Below, piece by piece: positions 17,197-26,255 of a DNA stretch of 36,873 bases. Origin of the DNA: an uncultured Clostridia bacterium (lineage in GTDB: Bacteria; Bacillota; Clostridia; TANB77; CAG-508); the NCBI GenBank assembly GCA_934177485.1, contig CAKPPF010000011.1, positions 1 to 36,873 on the forward strand, in the 5' to 3' direction. The notes beneath the pieces were generated by a model. That model was not told the origin of the DNA. It worked only from the letters and a program-made list of their open reading frames with translations, and did no database searches. Within the stretch, counting starts at the first letter, position 1. Every line of letters begins with the position of its first letter. The translations under genes were made by a program, and so were the position numbers.

Positions 17197-19353
17197 ATGA
17201 AAATAATCAAGAGAGATGGAACAATAGTTGACTATAATCCAGAAAAAATTAGAATAGCAATAAACAAAGCTAACAAAGAAGTAGACGAAAAAGATATGGC
17301 ATCAGAAGAAGATATTAATAAAATTATAAAATATATTGAAAAGCTAAGAAAACAAAGAATACTTGTAGAAGACATTCAAGATATAATAGAACAAAAATTA
17401 ATGGCTTCTGGTAAATATGATTTAGCTAAAAAATATATTACATATAGATACACAAGAGAGCTTGTAAGAAAGGCTAATACAACAGATCAATCAATAAAAG
17501 AATTAATTGATGGTGAAAGTGAGTATTGGAATAATGAAAACTCTAATAAAAATGCAACAATTGTTACTACTCAAAGAGATTATTTAGCTGGTATAACAAG
17601 CACAGATATAACTAGAAGATTTTTATTACCAGAAGATATTGTAAAAGCTCATGATGAAGGAATTATACATTTCCATGATGCAGATTATTTTGCTCAAAAT
17701 GCTTTACATAACTGTGATCTAATAAACTTAGAAGATATGCTACAAAATGGAACTAATATTAATGGAGTTATGATAGAGAAACCTCATAAATTTTTAACTG
17801 CTATGACTATAGCTACTCAAATTATTACAGCTGTTACATCTAGCCAATATGGTGGTGCAACTGTTACAATGACTCATTTAGCTCCATTTGTTAGAGAAAG
17901 TTATAAAAGATATTTAAAAAAATATCAAGAAAGAAATTTAAGTAAAGAACAATGTGAAAGATTTGCGAAAGAAGACTTAGCAAAAGAAATTAAAGATGGG
18001 GTTCAAACATTCCAATATCAAATTAATTCAATGACTACAACAAATGGACAATCTCCTTTCTTAAGCGTTTGTTTTTATTTAGGGGAAACAGAAGAATATA
18101 AAGAAGAATTAGCAATGATAATAGAAGAATTCTTAAAACAAAGAATTGAAGGAATGAAGAATGAAAAGGGTGTATTTATAACACCAGCATTTCCAAAACT
18201 TTTATATGTATTAGAAGAAGATAATATAAAAGAGGGTAGCAAATATTGGTATTTAACTGAACTTGCTGCAAAATGTACAGCAAAACGTATGGTGCCAGAT
18301 TATATATCTGAAAAGAAAATGTTAGAATATAAAATAGACAAAAATGGAAATGGAAATTGCTATCCTTGCATGGGATGTCGTTCATTCTTAACACCATATG
18401 TTGATCCAAAAACTAATAAACCAAAATATTATGGAAGATTTAATCAAGGTGTTGTAACAATAAACTTAGTAGATGTAGCTTTAACTTCTGGAAAAGATAT
18501 GGATTTATTCTGGAAAGTTTATGAAGAAAGACTTGAATTATGTCATAGAGCATTACAAAAAAGACATGAAAGACTAAGCAAAGCTACAAGTGATGTTGCA
18601 CCAATTTTATGGCAACATGGAGCCTTAGCAAGATTAGGTAAAGGGGAGAGTATTCATGATTTGTTACATGGTGGATATTCAACAATTTCACTTGGATATG
18701 CAGGCTTATATGAATGCGTTAAATATATGACAGGTCATAGTCACACAGACGGAGCTGAAGGAAAAAAATTCGGACTTGAAGTTATGCAAAAAATGAATGA
18801 TAAATGTAAAGAATGGAAAGAAGCAGAGAATATTGATTATAGTGTATATGGAACACCAATTGAGTCTACAACATATAAATTTGCTAAATGCTTGAAAAAT
18901 AGATTTGGTATAATAAAAGGAATTACAGATAGAGATTATGTTACAAATTCATACCATATACCAGTATTTGAAGAAATTGATGCTTTTTCAAAATTAAAAT
19001 TGGAAAGTGAATTTCAAAGATTAAGTCCTGGTGGAGCAATTTCATATGTTGAAACACCAAACTTACAAAATAATTTAGAGGTTGTAATTCAAATAATTAA
19101 ATTTATATATGATAATATCATGTATGCAGAACTTAATACAAAATCAGATTACTGCCAAAAATGTGGTTATGATGGAGAAATTTTAATTGATGATGATTTA
19201 GAGTGGTATTGTCCTAACTGTGGTAATAGAGATCATGCTACATTAAATGTTGCAAGAAGAACATGCGGATATATTGGAAGTAATTTCTGGAATAAAGGAA
19301 GAACTCAAGAAATTAAAGAGAGAGTTTTACATATTGATAATAAAGATGACTAA
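17197..19353 (+). CDS. nrdD: Anaerobic (class III) ribonucleoside-triphosphate reductase
   Basis: Glycyl-radical enzyme that makes dNTPs without oxygen, using formate as reductant. 718 residues. N-terminal ATP cone (residues 1-95, starting KIIKRDGTIVDYN). The catalytic barrel has the active-site cysteine segment CYPCMGCRSFL followed by the FNQGVVTINL motif. The C terminus has the zinc site (CQKCG...CPNCG) and the radical-bearing motif RRTCGYIGSNFWNKGR. All key residues are intact. GGGGAGG at 17180-17186 precedes the ATG. nrdG follows 29 bases later (start to stop), forming the usual operon. Confidence 0.97.
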   Translation: MKIIKRDGTIVDYNPEKIRIAINKANKEVDEKDMASEEDINKIIKYIEKLRKQRILVEDIQDIIEQKLMASGKYDLAKKYITYRYTRELVRKANTTDQSIKELIDGESEYWNNENSNKNATIVTTQRDYLAGITSTDITRRFLLPEDIVKAHDEGIIHFHDADYFAQNALHNCDLINLEDMLQNGTNINGVMIEKPHKFLTAMTIATQIITAVTSSQYGGATVTMTHLAPFVRESYKRYLKKYQERNLSKEQCERFAKEDLAKEIKDGVQTFQYQINSMTTTNGQSPFLSVCFYLGETEEYKEELAMIIEEFLKQRIEGMKNEKGVFITPAFPKLLYVLEEDNIKEGSKYWYLTELAAKCTAKRMVPDYISEKKMLEYKIDKNGNGNCYPCMGCRSFLTPYVDPKTNKPKYYGRFNQGVVTINLVDVALTSGKDMDLFWKVYEERLELCHRALQKRHERLSKATSDVAPILWQHGALARLGKGESIHDLLHGGYSTISLGYAGLYECVKYMTGHSHTDGAEGKKFGLEVMQKMNDKCKEWKEAENIDYSVYGTPIESTTYKFAKCLKNRFGIIKGITDRDYVTNSYHIPVFEEIDAFSKLKLESEFQRLSPGGAISYVETPNLQNNLEVVIQIIKFIYDNIMYAELNTKSDYCQKCGYDGEILIDDDLEWYCPNCGNRDHATLNVARRTCGYIGSNFWNKGRTQEIKERVLHIDNKDD

Positions 19354-19382
19354 ATAAAAAATTGGAAAAGGGATGGACTCTT

Positions 19383-19877
19383 ATGAGATATAATAAAATT
19401 AGAAAAATGGATATAGCAGATGGACCTGGTGTAAGAGTGTCTATATTTACACAAGGATGCAGCTTTAATTGTAAAAATTGTTTTAATCAAGAAACACATG
19501 ACTTTAATGGTGGCAAAGAATTTAATGATGAAACATTAAATCATATACTTGATTTATGTAATAATGATCATATTGAAGGATTATCGATTTTAGGTGGAGA
19601 ACCAATGCATCCACAAAATATTGAGGGAACTACTAAGCTAGCTAAAGCATTTAAAGAAAAATATCCAAATAAAAGCTTATGGGCTTGGTCTGGTTATTCA
19701 TTTGATAACGATTTAAAAGATAAGGAAGTTGCTAAATATCTTGATGTTATAGTTGACGGAAGATACGAAGATGATTTAAGAAATCCAAAATTAAAATGGA
19801 AGGGTTCTGAAAATCAAAGAGTTATAGATGTTCAGAAAAGTTTAGCAGATTCTAAAATTGTATTATTTAAAGATTAA
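19383..19877 (+). CDS. nrdG: Anaerobic ribonucleotide reductase-activating protein (radical SAM)
   Basis: Radical-SAM activase that installs the glycyl radical on NrdD. The 4Fe-4S motif C-x3-C-x2-C is seen in QGCSFNCKNCFN, preceded by DGPGVRVSIF, and the GGEP motif in LSILGGEPMHP. 164 residues from the ATG at 19383, typical length. The longer reading from a TTG at 19362 is less likely because AAGGGATGG (19367-19375) then lies inside the gene. An attenuator-like hairpin follows before the nrdD paralogue. Confidence 0.95.
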   Translation: MRYNKIRKMDIADGPGVRVSIFTQGCSFNCKNCFNQETHDFNGGKEFNDETLNHILDLCNNDHIEGLSILGGEPMHPQNIEGTTKLAKAFKEKYPNKSLWAWSGYSFDNDLKDKEVAKYLDVIVDGRYEDDLRNPKLKWKGSENQRVIDVQKSLADSKIVLFKD

Positions 19878-19881
19878 TAAT

Positions 19882-19916
19882 AAAAAGAGCTGCTATATAT
19901 ATGTAGCTCTTTTAGT
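19882..19916 (+). terminator. Terminator/attenuator between nrdG and the nrdD paralogue
   Basis: AAAAGAGCT (19883-19891) pairs with AGCTCTTTT (19905-19913) around a TA-rich loop, followed by AGTTT. It should reduce read-through into the paralogue. Confidence 0.75.
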
Positions 19917-19933
19917 TTAAAAGGAGAAAATTT

Positions 19934-21635
19934 GTGAAAGTAATTAAAAGAGATGGACGAGCTGTAGATTATGATAGACAAAAAATATCAATTGCAATAG
20001 GAAAAGCAAATAAAGAAGTGCAGATTGCTGATCAAGCAAATCAAGAAGAAATTAACAGTATAATGGAGTATATAGAAAACTTAGATAAAAAAAGAATGCT
20101 AGTAGAAGATATACAAGATATTATAGAAGAAAAGCTAATGGAAATTAACAAATATAAGCTTGCAAAAAAGTATATTGTATATAGATACAAAAGAGCATTA
20201 ATAAGAAAACAAAACACAACAGATGAATCGATATTAGGTTTAATTAGAAATGAAAATAATATAATAGCTCAGAAAGATTTTAACAGTCAAATTACAGCTG
20301 GAATTCAAAGAGCATATATAGCAAATGAGGTCTCTAAAGATTTAACCAGAAGATTGTTACTACCTGATAAAATTACCCAAGCTGAAGAAGATGGAGTTTT
20401 ATATTTTCATGATTCTGACTATTTTATTCAACCTATTATTAATAGTTCTATTATAAATATTAAAGATATGTTAGAAAATGGTACTGTAGTTAATGGAATT
20501 AAACTAGATTCTCCAAATGATTTTAGGCAAGCATGCAGCAATTTATTTCAAATAATATCATATTTATCTGGAAATCAATATGGAGATATTTTAGTAAATA
20601 TAGAAACATTAGGAAAATATTTAAACAAAACAAAGAAGTTATCTAAATTAATGTGGCATGATGAGTTAGAAATGTGCATAAATATGTTATTTACACAATT
20701 ATGCACCCAAATATCAAGCAATGGAAATGTTGCTCAAGTAAAATTTATATTTAATCCAAACTCAAATGATGAGTTTATAAATGAAAATATAGAAATATAT
20801 AAAGAAATTTTAAAATGCAAAGAAAATTTAAGTATAATAAATAATATAAATTTGATATATCCTAAAATAGTATATGTAATAAATAAAGATAATAGTCTAA
20901 ATGGTGGTAAATTTGATAATATAACTAATTTAACAATAGAAAGTCCACTGAATATTAAATTATTAAAGTTTGATAATAAAGTATATAGTACTTATTTTAA
21001 CCAAGGAAAAGTAACAATAAACTTACCGCAAATAGCAATTGAAGCTAAATATAGTGAAACTGAATTTTGGAAAAATTTAAAGGATAGATTAGACTTATGC
21101 AAAGAAGCATTAATGTGTAAGCACTATGCTCTTTTGGGAGCTTTATCTAATATAAGCCCATTGCATTGGCAATATGGAGCAATTTCAAGATTAAGTAAAG
21201 ATGAGAAAATAAACTCATTATTATATAAAGAAACATCTACATTAACATTAGGTTTTACTCGGATTAAACGAAGTTATTCAAGCAATACCTAATAGTGATA
21301 AAATTAAATTTGCTTCAGATATTATCCAAAATATAATTGAAACATTAAAAAAATGGGAAAAAGAAACAAATTTATCTTTTAACTTGTGTTCTACAAACAA
21401 ATTAAATATTAGGAAAAAATTTATTAATATTGATAGAGAAAAATATGGAACTATTGATAATATAACCAATAAAGATTCTTATTCAAATGACATAATACCT
21501 GAGTTAGAAAACTTAGATGAATCAGAAAAGATAAAAATAAAAAATGACTTAAAACTTCTTGAATATGATGGTATATTTTATTATTATTCTATTGACAAAA
21601 ATATAAAAAATCTAAAAGAAGTTTTGGATATATAA
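19934..21635 (+). CDS. Catalytically dead NrdD paralogue, needs +1 shift at CGG (21260)
   Basis: About 566 residues if read with one +1 shift. The ATP cone (residues 1-95) is close to that of nrdD next door, and the DLTRRLLLPDKI, LYFHDSDYF, FNQGKVTINL and LHWQYGAISRLSKDEK motifs align through the barrel. The active-site cysteines (C-Y-P-C-M-G-C in NrdD) are replaced by LNIKLLKFDNK, and the zinc site and glycyl-radical motif are missing. The frame breaks at an in-frame CGG (21260-21262); skipping its C gives L-G-F-T-G-L-N-E-V, aligned with L-G-Y-A-G-L-Y-E-C of NrdD, and the frame stays open to 21635. Start is GTG with AAGGAG. A nucleotide-sensing or NrdD-binding role is possible; simple decay is the alternative. 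Confidence 0.75.
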
Positions 21636-21654
21636 TATGTAAAAGGGGAGAAAA

Positions 21655-22374
21655 ATGTTAAACCAATTTTCACGAACAGAATTAATTTTAGGAAAAGAAA
21701 ATGTAAATAAAATAAGACAATCAAAAGTTGCAGTGTTTGGCTTGGGAGGAGTGGGATCTTTTGTTGTTGAAGGACTTGCAAGAGCAGGTGTTGAAAACTT
21801 TATATTGATAGACAATGATACAATTTCTATAACAAATTTGAATAGACAGTTGTTTGCTTTAAATAGTACAATTGGAAAAAATAAAGTAGATGTTGCCAAA
21901 GCAAGAATATTAGACATAAATCCAAATGCAAAAGTTGAAATTCATAAAGAATTTGTAATAGATAATTTCGATAATATATTAGATAAATCAACAAATTATA
22001 TTGTAGATGCAATAGATACAATTTCTGCCAAAATAAATCTAGTACAAAAGGCAAAAGAAATTAATGTTCCAATAATTTCATCAATGGGAACCGGAAATAA
22101 ATTGGATCCTACTAAATTAGAAGTTACAGATATAAAGAAAACATCTATATGTCCTGTAGCTAAGATATTGCGTAAAGAATTAAAAAATAGAAATATAGAT
22201 AAATTAAAAGTAGTTTATTCTACAGAAACACCAATATTGCCAAACAAGGAAGTACAAAAAGAATATATAGAATATGGAGAAAACGAGAGAACACCAGGTA
22301 GTGTATCTTTTGTGCCTTCAGTTGCAGGATTAATTATAGCAAGAGAAGTAATAAAAGATTTAATAAAGGAATAA
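21655..22374 (+). CDS. tcdA: tRNA threonylcarbamoyladenosine dehydratase TcdA
   Basis: E1-like (ThiF/MoeB fold) ATP-dependent enzyme that cyclises t6A37 to ct6A in ANN-reading tRNAs. 239 residues. It shows the nucleotide-binding GLGGVGS, the catalytic-type D-N-D-x-I-x-x-x-N-L-N-R-Q segment, DAIDT and the SSMGTGNKLDP motif typical of TcdA rather than ThiF or MoeB, which have longer C termini or zinc cysteines. AAGGGGAG precedes the ATG. It converges with sigK; their stop codons share one hairpin. Confidence 0.9.
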   Translation: MLNQFSRTELILGKENVNKIRQSKVAVFGLGGVGSFVVEGLARAGVENFILIDNDTISITNLNRQLFALNSTIGKNKVDVAKARILDINPNAKVEIHKEFVIDNFDNILDKSTNYIVDAIDTISAKINLVQKAKEINVPIISSMGTGNKLDPTKLEVTDIKKTSICPVAKILRKELKNRNIDKLKVVYSTETPILPNKEVQKEYIEYGENERTPGSVSFVPSVAGLIIAREVIKDLIKE

Positions 22375-22392
22375 ACAAGTTATTCCTTTATT
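22362..22392. terminator. Shared hairpin over the convergent tcdA and sigK stops
   Basis: A 13-bp perfect inverted repeat (22362-22374 with 22380-22392, loop of five bases) contains the stop codons of both genes, only five bases apart. It probably terminates or stabilises both mRNAs. Confidence 0.7.
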
Positions 22393-23078
22393 ACTTCACT
22401 CAGTTTATTTATAGCTTTTGTTTCAATTCTTGAAACATAGGAACGACTTATTCCCATCATACTTGCAATCTCATATTGAGTTCTTGGTCTAATACCTCCA
22501 AGTCCAAACCTTAAGTTTAATATATTTATTTCTCTATCTTTTAAAACTTCTTTCATTTTATTATAAAGTTCTTTTATCTTAAATTTTAAATCTACTTCGT
22601 CATCAATACATGTTTCTTGTTTACTTATAACATCAAGCAATGTAATTTCATTATCATCTTTATCTTTTCCAATTGCTTCGTTTAAAAATACTTCTGCTTT
22701 TGTTTTCTTACTTGTTCTAATAAACATAAGAATTTCATTGTCTATACATCTAGCAGCATATGTAGCAAGCCTTATATTTTTTGAATCATCAAAACTGTTT
22801 ATTGCCTTAATTAAACCAATAGAACCAATAGATATTAAATCATCCTGATCTATATTAGTAGTAGAATATTTTTTACTAATATGTGCTACTAATCTTAAAT
22901 TTCTTTCAATTAATATATTTTTGGCTTCTGTATCACCATTATTCATTTTTTCAATGCATATTTTCTCTTCTTCAGGAGATAATGGCTCAGGAAATAAAGA
23001 ATTTCCTTGAATATATCCTAATACAACAACAGCTGATTTTAAAAAAGTAAAAAAACCTGTAATAAAAGAAAAAAACAA
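22380..23078 (-). CDS. sigK: Sporulation sigma factor SigK (pro-sigma-K), intact
   Basis: Late mother-cell sigma factor. The protein begins with a hydrophobic pro-sequence of about 20 residues (FFSFITGFFTFLKSAVVVL), then FPEPLSPEEE, the start of mature SigK. Region 2 (NLRLVAHISKKY, DLISIGSIGLIKAI, LATYAARCIDNEILMF) and region 4 (REINILNLRFGLGG, TQYEIASMMGISRSYVSRIE) are complete. There is no skin element. The start is taken as TTG at 23078 because GGAGG lies eight bases upstream; upstream ATGs at 23093 and 23120 have no ribosome site. A membrane protease (SpoIVFB type) is expected elsewhere in the genome. Confidence 0.92.
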   Translation of the reverse strand: MFFSFITGFFTFLKSAVVVLGYIQGNSLFPEPLSPEEEKICIEKMNNGDTEAKNILIERNLRLVAHISKKYSTTNIDQDDLISIGSIGLIKAINSFDDSKNIRLATYAARCIDNEILMFIRTSKKTKAEVFLNEAIGKDKDDNEITLLDVISKQETCIDDEVDLKFKIKELYNKMKEVLKDREINILNLRFGLGGIRPRTQYEIASMMGISRSYVSRIETKAINKLSEVIKE

Positions 23079-23206
23079 TATTAAAACCTCCATTTTAAAA
23101 TAGTAAATAGATTTTACCATTTAAACTTATACTTTAAATATATGTATTTAAAAATTAAAAGTGCCTGGACTTAAAATAAATCTTAAAATTTAAATTTTCA
23201 GTACTT

Positions 23207-23309
23207 GGCAAGCACAAGACTTATTCTTACAAAAAATAATTAATATAGTGTGTATGGCATGCTTTATGATTGCCCAAAAATTAGTATTTAAACTATCAAC
23301 TAGTAATAA
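23207..23309 (+). ncRNA. Repeated intergenic element, copy B (possible structured RNA)
   Basis: Homologous to 8688-8794 with the same block order, including the hairpin (GGCA 23256-23259 with TGCC 23271-23274, loop with TTTATGA) and the final AACTAGTAATAA. Copy B lies 80 bases upstream of prfB. A stretch just upstream (23160-23215, GTGCC...GGCAAGCAC) may extend the structure. Confidence 0.5.
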
Positions 23310-23390
23310 CTTTCTTAATATAGAAAAATAAAATATTGAATATTTAGAAATTATATAGTAAAATATTTAAAAGAATAGGAGAGATGAAGC

Positions 23391-24494
23391 TTGATTGATT
23401 TTGAAGAAAATAAAAAAATAATAAATCAACAAAAAAATAGATTAGAAAACATAAGTTCAACATTAAATCTAAAAGAGCAAGAAAAGAAACTGGAAGAATT
23501 AGAAGCACAAACAATCAAAGACGGATTTTGGAATGACAATAAATTATCTAATAATGTTTTAAAGCAAATAAAAGAAATTAAGGGAAAATTAAAAAAATAT
23601 AATGATATATATAAACAAGTTGCGGATTTATCTGATTTAATAGAATTAATAAGCTTGGAATATGATGAAGATTTAGAAAAACAATTAATATTACTTTTGA
23701 AATCAGTAGAAAAAAACTTGCAAAAGTTTGAAATAGACACTTTATTGTCTGGAAAATATGACAAGAATAATGCAATAATTTCAATTCATCCAGGTGCAGG
23801 CGGAACAGAATCTCAAGATTGGGCAGAAATGTTATATAGAATGTATTGCAGATGGGCAAATAAAAATGGATACACTGTAAAAGAATTAGATTTTCTAGAA
23901 GGTGAAGAAGCAGGAATTAAAAGTGTTACAGCACTAGTAATTGGCGAAAATGCTTATGGATATTTAAAAGGAGAACATGGAGTACATAGGTTAGTAAGAA
24001 TATCTCCATTTGATGCAGGAGGTAGACGTCACACGTCATTTGCATCATTAGAAATTTTACCAGAAATAACAGATGATGTAGAAATAGACATTAATCCAAA
24101 TGATTTAAGAATTGATACATATAGGGCATCTGGGGCAGGAGGACAACACATAAATAAAACAGATTCAGCAATAAGAATAACTCATATACCAACAGGAGTT
24201 GTTACATCATGTCAAACAGAACGTTCACAAATTCAAAATAGAGAAACTGCTATGAGAATGCTTAAATCTAAATTACTTGATTTAAAAGAAAAAGAGAATA
24301 AAGAAAAAATAGATGATTTAAAAGGTGAGCAAAGAGAGATTGCTTGGGGAAGTCAAATTAGATCTTATGTATTTTGTCCATATACACTTGTTAAAGATCA
24401 TAGAACTGGTTATGAAGTTGGAAATATAGAAGCAGTTATGGATGGAAATATAGATGATTTTATTGAGGAATACCTTAAAAGTTGCCTAAAATAG
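23391..24494 (+). CDS. prfB: Peptide chain release factor 2
   Basis: Class I release factor for UGA and UAA. 367 residues. The SPF recognition tripeptide is in RISPFDAGGRRHTSF and the catalytic GGQ in SGAGGQHINKTDSAIRI. The N-terminal helical domain is complete. Unlike many bacterial prfB genes there is no CTT-TGA programmed-frameshift site; the region equivalent to it (SSTLNLKEQEKK) reads straight through. The start is a TTG at 23391 with AGGAG at 23378-23382. The nearby ATG at 23384 leads to an immediate stop. Confidence 0.95.
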   Translation: MIDFEENKKIINQQKNRLENISSTLNLKEQEKKLEELEAQTIKDGFWNDNKLSNNVLKQIKEIKGKLKKYNDIYKQVADLSDLIELISLEYDEDLEKQLILLLKSVEKNLQKFEIDTLLSGKYDKNNAIISIHPGAGGTESQDWAEMLYRMYCRWANKNGYTVKELDFLEGEEAGIKSVTALVIGENAYGYLKGEHGVHRLVRISPFDAGGRRHTSFASLEILPEITDDVEIDINPNDLRIDTYRASGAGGQHINKTDSAIRITHIPTGVVTSCQTERSQIQNRETAMRMLKSKLLDLKEKENKEKIDDLKGEQREIAWGSQIRSYVFCPYTLVKDHRTGYEVGNIEAVMDGNIDDFIEEYLKSCLK

Positions 24495-24516
24495 GACTAG
24501 GCACATTTTCTTTTGA
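24483..24516 (+). terminator. Possible terminator at the prfB stop
   Basis: TGCCTA (24483-24488) pairs with TAGGCA (24498-24503) across the stop codon, followed by CATTTTCTTTT. The stem is short. Confidence 0.45.
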
Positions 24517-24591
24517 AATTTAATATAATAATATAAAGCAATATTTATAATTAAATGTGCTTTTAAATTATTAAAAGAGGTGCCAAGTTTT

Positions 24592-25336
24592 ATGGGCATT
24601 ATAGTACAAAAATATGGTGGAAGTTCTGTTTCAAGTACAGAAAAGCTATTTAATGTATGTAAACATATATTAAAAGAATATAATAACAATAATCAGGTTA
24701 TAGTTGTTGTTTCTGCACAACGGTAAAACAACTGACAACCTAATAAATGAAGCAAAGGAAATTGATAATAATATTTGTAATAAAAGAGAATTAGATGTTC
24801 TGTTATCTGTTGGAGAACAAATTACAATATCAAAATTAGCAATGTGTTTAAATAAATTAGGATATAGCGCTACCTCATTAACAGGCTGGCAAGTTCCAAT
24901 TAAAACAAATGAAAATTATGGAAATGCCGATATAATTAAAATTAATCTTAAAAGAATAAAAGAAGAACTTGAAAAAAACAAAATTTTAATTATTGCAGGA
25001 TTTCAAGGAATATCTGAAAACAATAATATTACAACCCTAGGTAGAGGTGGATCAGACACAACAGCTGTCGCAATATCTGCTGCTATTGGAGCAGATGAAT
25101 GCCAAATATATAAAGATGTAGATGGTGTTTTTAACAAAGATCCTAAGTGCAACAAAAATGCATATAAATACAATGAAATTACTTATGACGAAATGCTTAA
25201 ACTTTCAAATAATGGTGCTAAAATTCTTCATAATAAATGTATAGAAATTGCTAAAAAACATAATATATGCATACATGTAAAATCATTATATAATTCAAAT
25301 TCTGTTGGAACATTTGTTAGAAACTTAAAAAATTAA
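24592..25336 (+). CDS. lysC: Aspartokinase catalytic domain, needs +1 shift at CGG (24721)
   Basis: Phosphorylates aspartate, the first step to lysine, threonine, methionine and diaminopimelate. From the ATG at 24592 the frame reads VQKYGGSSVSS (K-x-G-G-S/T-S motif) to VVVSAQ, where an in-frame CGG (24721-24723) is followed directly by TAA. Skipping the C gives VVVSAQ-GKTTDNLI, the expected family sequence, and the frame then runs intact through ITTLGRGGSDTTAVA and YKDVDGVFNKDP to 25336. The total is 247 residues. The two C-terminal ACT domains of ordinary aspartokinases (about 400 residues) are absent, so feedback regulation by amino acids must differ. AGAGGTG at 24575-24581 is the ribosome site. 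Confidence 0.8.
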
Positions 25337-25343
25337 CATAATA

Positions 25344-25372
25344 TTGACAATTATAATAAAGAATGTTATAAT
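25344..25372 (+). promoter_or_regulatory. Consensus sigma-A promoter of the small membrane protein gene
   Basis: TTGACA (25344-25349), 17-base spacer, TATAAT (25367-25372); both hexamers are perfect. The predicted transcript has a leader of about 165 bases. Confidence 0.92.
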
Positions 25373-25379
25373 TTATATA

Positions 25380-25532
25380 GTATATCCTAAAAGGTATATA
25401 CAACTAACCTTCGTGTTTTCACTTTTGATATTACAACTAGAAAAAAATTTTGGAAGGAGGCGCGTATATACCTCCTTATAAAGTTTAGTGAAAGTTTTGA
25501 TCACTTTGAAGGTTAAATAATTTATAAGGAGG
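25380..25532 (+). promoter_or_regulatory. mRNA leader with mutually exclusive pairings that sequester the ribosome site
   Basis: Four pairings compete. (1) GTATATCC (25380-25387) with GGTATATAC (25393-25401). (2) GGTATATAC with GTATATACC (25464-25472). (3) AAGGAGG (25454-25460) with CCTCCTT (25471-25477). (4) CCTCCTTATAAA (25471-25482) with TTTATAAGGAGG (25521-25532), a perfect 12-bp match that hides the ribosome site of the next gene. AACCTTC (25405-25411) and GAAGGTT (25508-25514) could close the whole domain. The design is that of a translational switch. It matches no riboswitch class I can name. Confidence 0.7.
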
Positions 25533-25542
25533 TGAAAAACTA

Positions 25543-25755
25543 ATGGTGAAAAAATACAAGTATGTATTCGCAATTGCTGTCATTATAGCCGCTTTTATTG
25601 TTTTTTTCTTTGGAGCTCTTTGCCAAGAAAAAGAATGGCTGGAGTGGACTGGAGAAAGTGCTGAGGACATACTCTTATGGTGTTTTATAGCTTTGGGTGG
25701 TTTCGTAGGTGGTAGTTTCTTAATGGCTGTTACTACCAAAAAGAACGGAAAATAA
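25543..25755 (+). CDS. Small two-helix membrane protein
   Basis: 70 residues with two transmembrane helices (about 6-26, YVFAIAVIIAAFIVFFFGAL, and 43-63, ILLWCFIALGGFVGGSFLMA), a short acidic loop rich in tryptophan and glutamate between them, and basic ends (MVKKYK, TKKNGK). The loop and the positive ends suggest both termini are cytoplasmic. No family recognised. It is the only gene of its transcript: perfect promoter, long switch-like leader, very strong AAGGAGGTG site (25526-25534) and a strong terminator. A regulated transporter subunit, stress peptide or toxin-like peptide are all possible. Confidence 0.75.
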   Translation: MVKKYKYVFAIAVIIAAFIVFFFGALCQEKEWLEWTGESAEDILLWCFIALGGFVGGSFLMAVTTKKNGK

Positions 25756-25790
25756 AACCAAAAGTCCATTAAGTTTTTTCACGCAACACA

Positions 25791-25835
25791 AGAGGTGAAT
25801 TACAGGTGCAAACCTATAATTCACCTCTTTGTGTT
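25791..25835 (+). terminator. Terminator of the small membrane protein gene
   Basis: A 12-bp perfect stem (25791-25802 with 25817-25828), extended inward by AGGT/ACCT, followed by TTTGTGTT. Confidence 0.9.
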
Positions 25836-25949
25836 ATATAGTTTTACCTTGAAGTATTATTTTTAATTTTATATTTTTATTTAGTTATATTTTTATATAA
25901 TGATGAATATATATTTATATATAAAAGTATACATAGGAGGTATTTTGTT

Positions 25950-26246
25950 ATGACACTAGAAGAAAAGAAGAACTTCAATACAAATATCGTTCAAAATTTA
26001 ATTCTTGAAAATAGAAATAAATTGAGCATCTCAGGTGTTCTTGATGTTTTAAGCTTTGACGATCAAATTATTATAATTGAAACTGAGCTTGATTTATTAA
26101 CTGTAAAAGGTGAAAATTTAAAAATAAATAAACTAAGTATTGATACTGCAGAAGTAATTGTTGAAGGTGATATAAATTCATTAACTTATAGCAACAAAAA
26201 TTTAGACAAAAAAAGCGAAGGATTATTTGGAAAAATATTTAAATAA
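25950..26246 (+). CDS. yabP: Sporulation protein YabP
   Basis: 98 residues of the YabP/YqfC family. The beta-rich core (LSISGVLDVLSFDDQIIIIETELDLLTVKGENL in family layout, L-x-I-x-G-V-x-x-V-x-S-F-D) is clear, and the position before yabQ and divIC is the conserved one. In Bacillus it is a mother-cell sigma-E gene needed for cortex and coat development. GGAGG at 25936-25940 precedes the ATG. A 9-base gap to yabQ indicates an operon. Confidence 0.9.
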   Translation: MTLEEKKNFNTNIVQNLILENRNKLSISGVLDVLSFDDQIIIIETELDLLTVKGENLKINKLSIDTAEVIVEGDINSLTYSNKNLDKKSEGLFGKIFK

Positions 26247-26255
26247 GGTGATTAA

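Noticed and set aside
22380..23078. Skin-type interruption of sigK
   Set aside because: The reading frame is continuous from the pro-sequence through region 4.
21260..25336. Ordinary pseudogenes for the nrdD paralogue and aspartokinase
   Set aside because: Each has a single lesion, always an in-frame CGG, with the rest of the frame and motifs intact; kept as an alternative but not the preferred reading.
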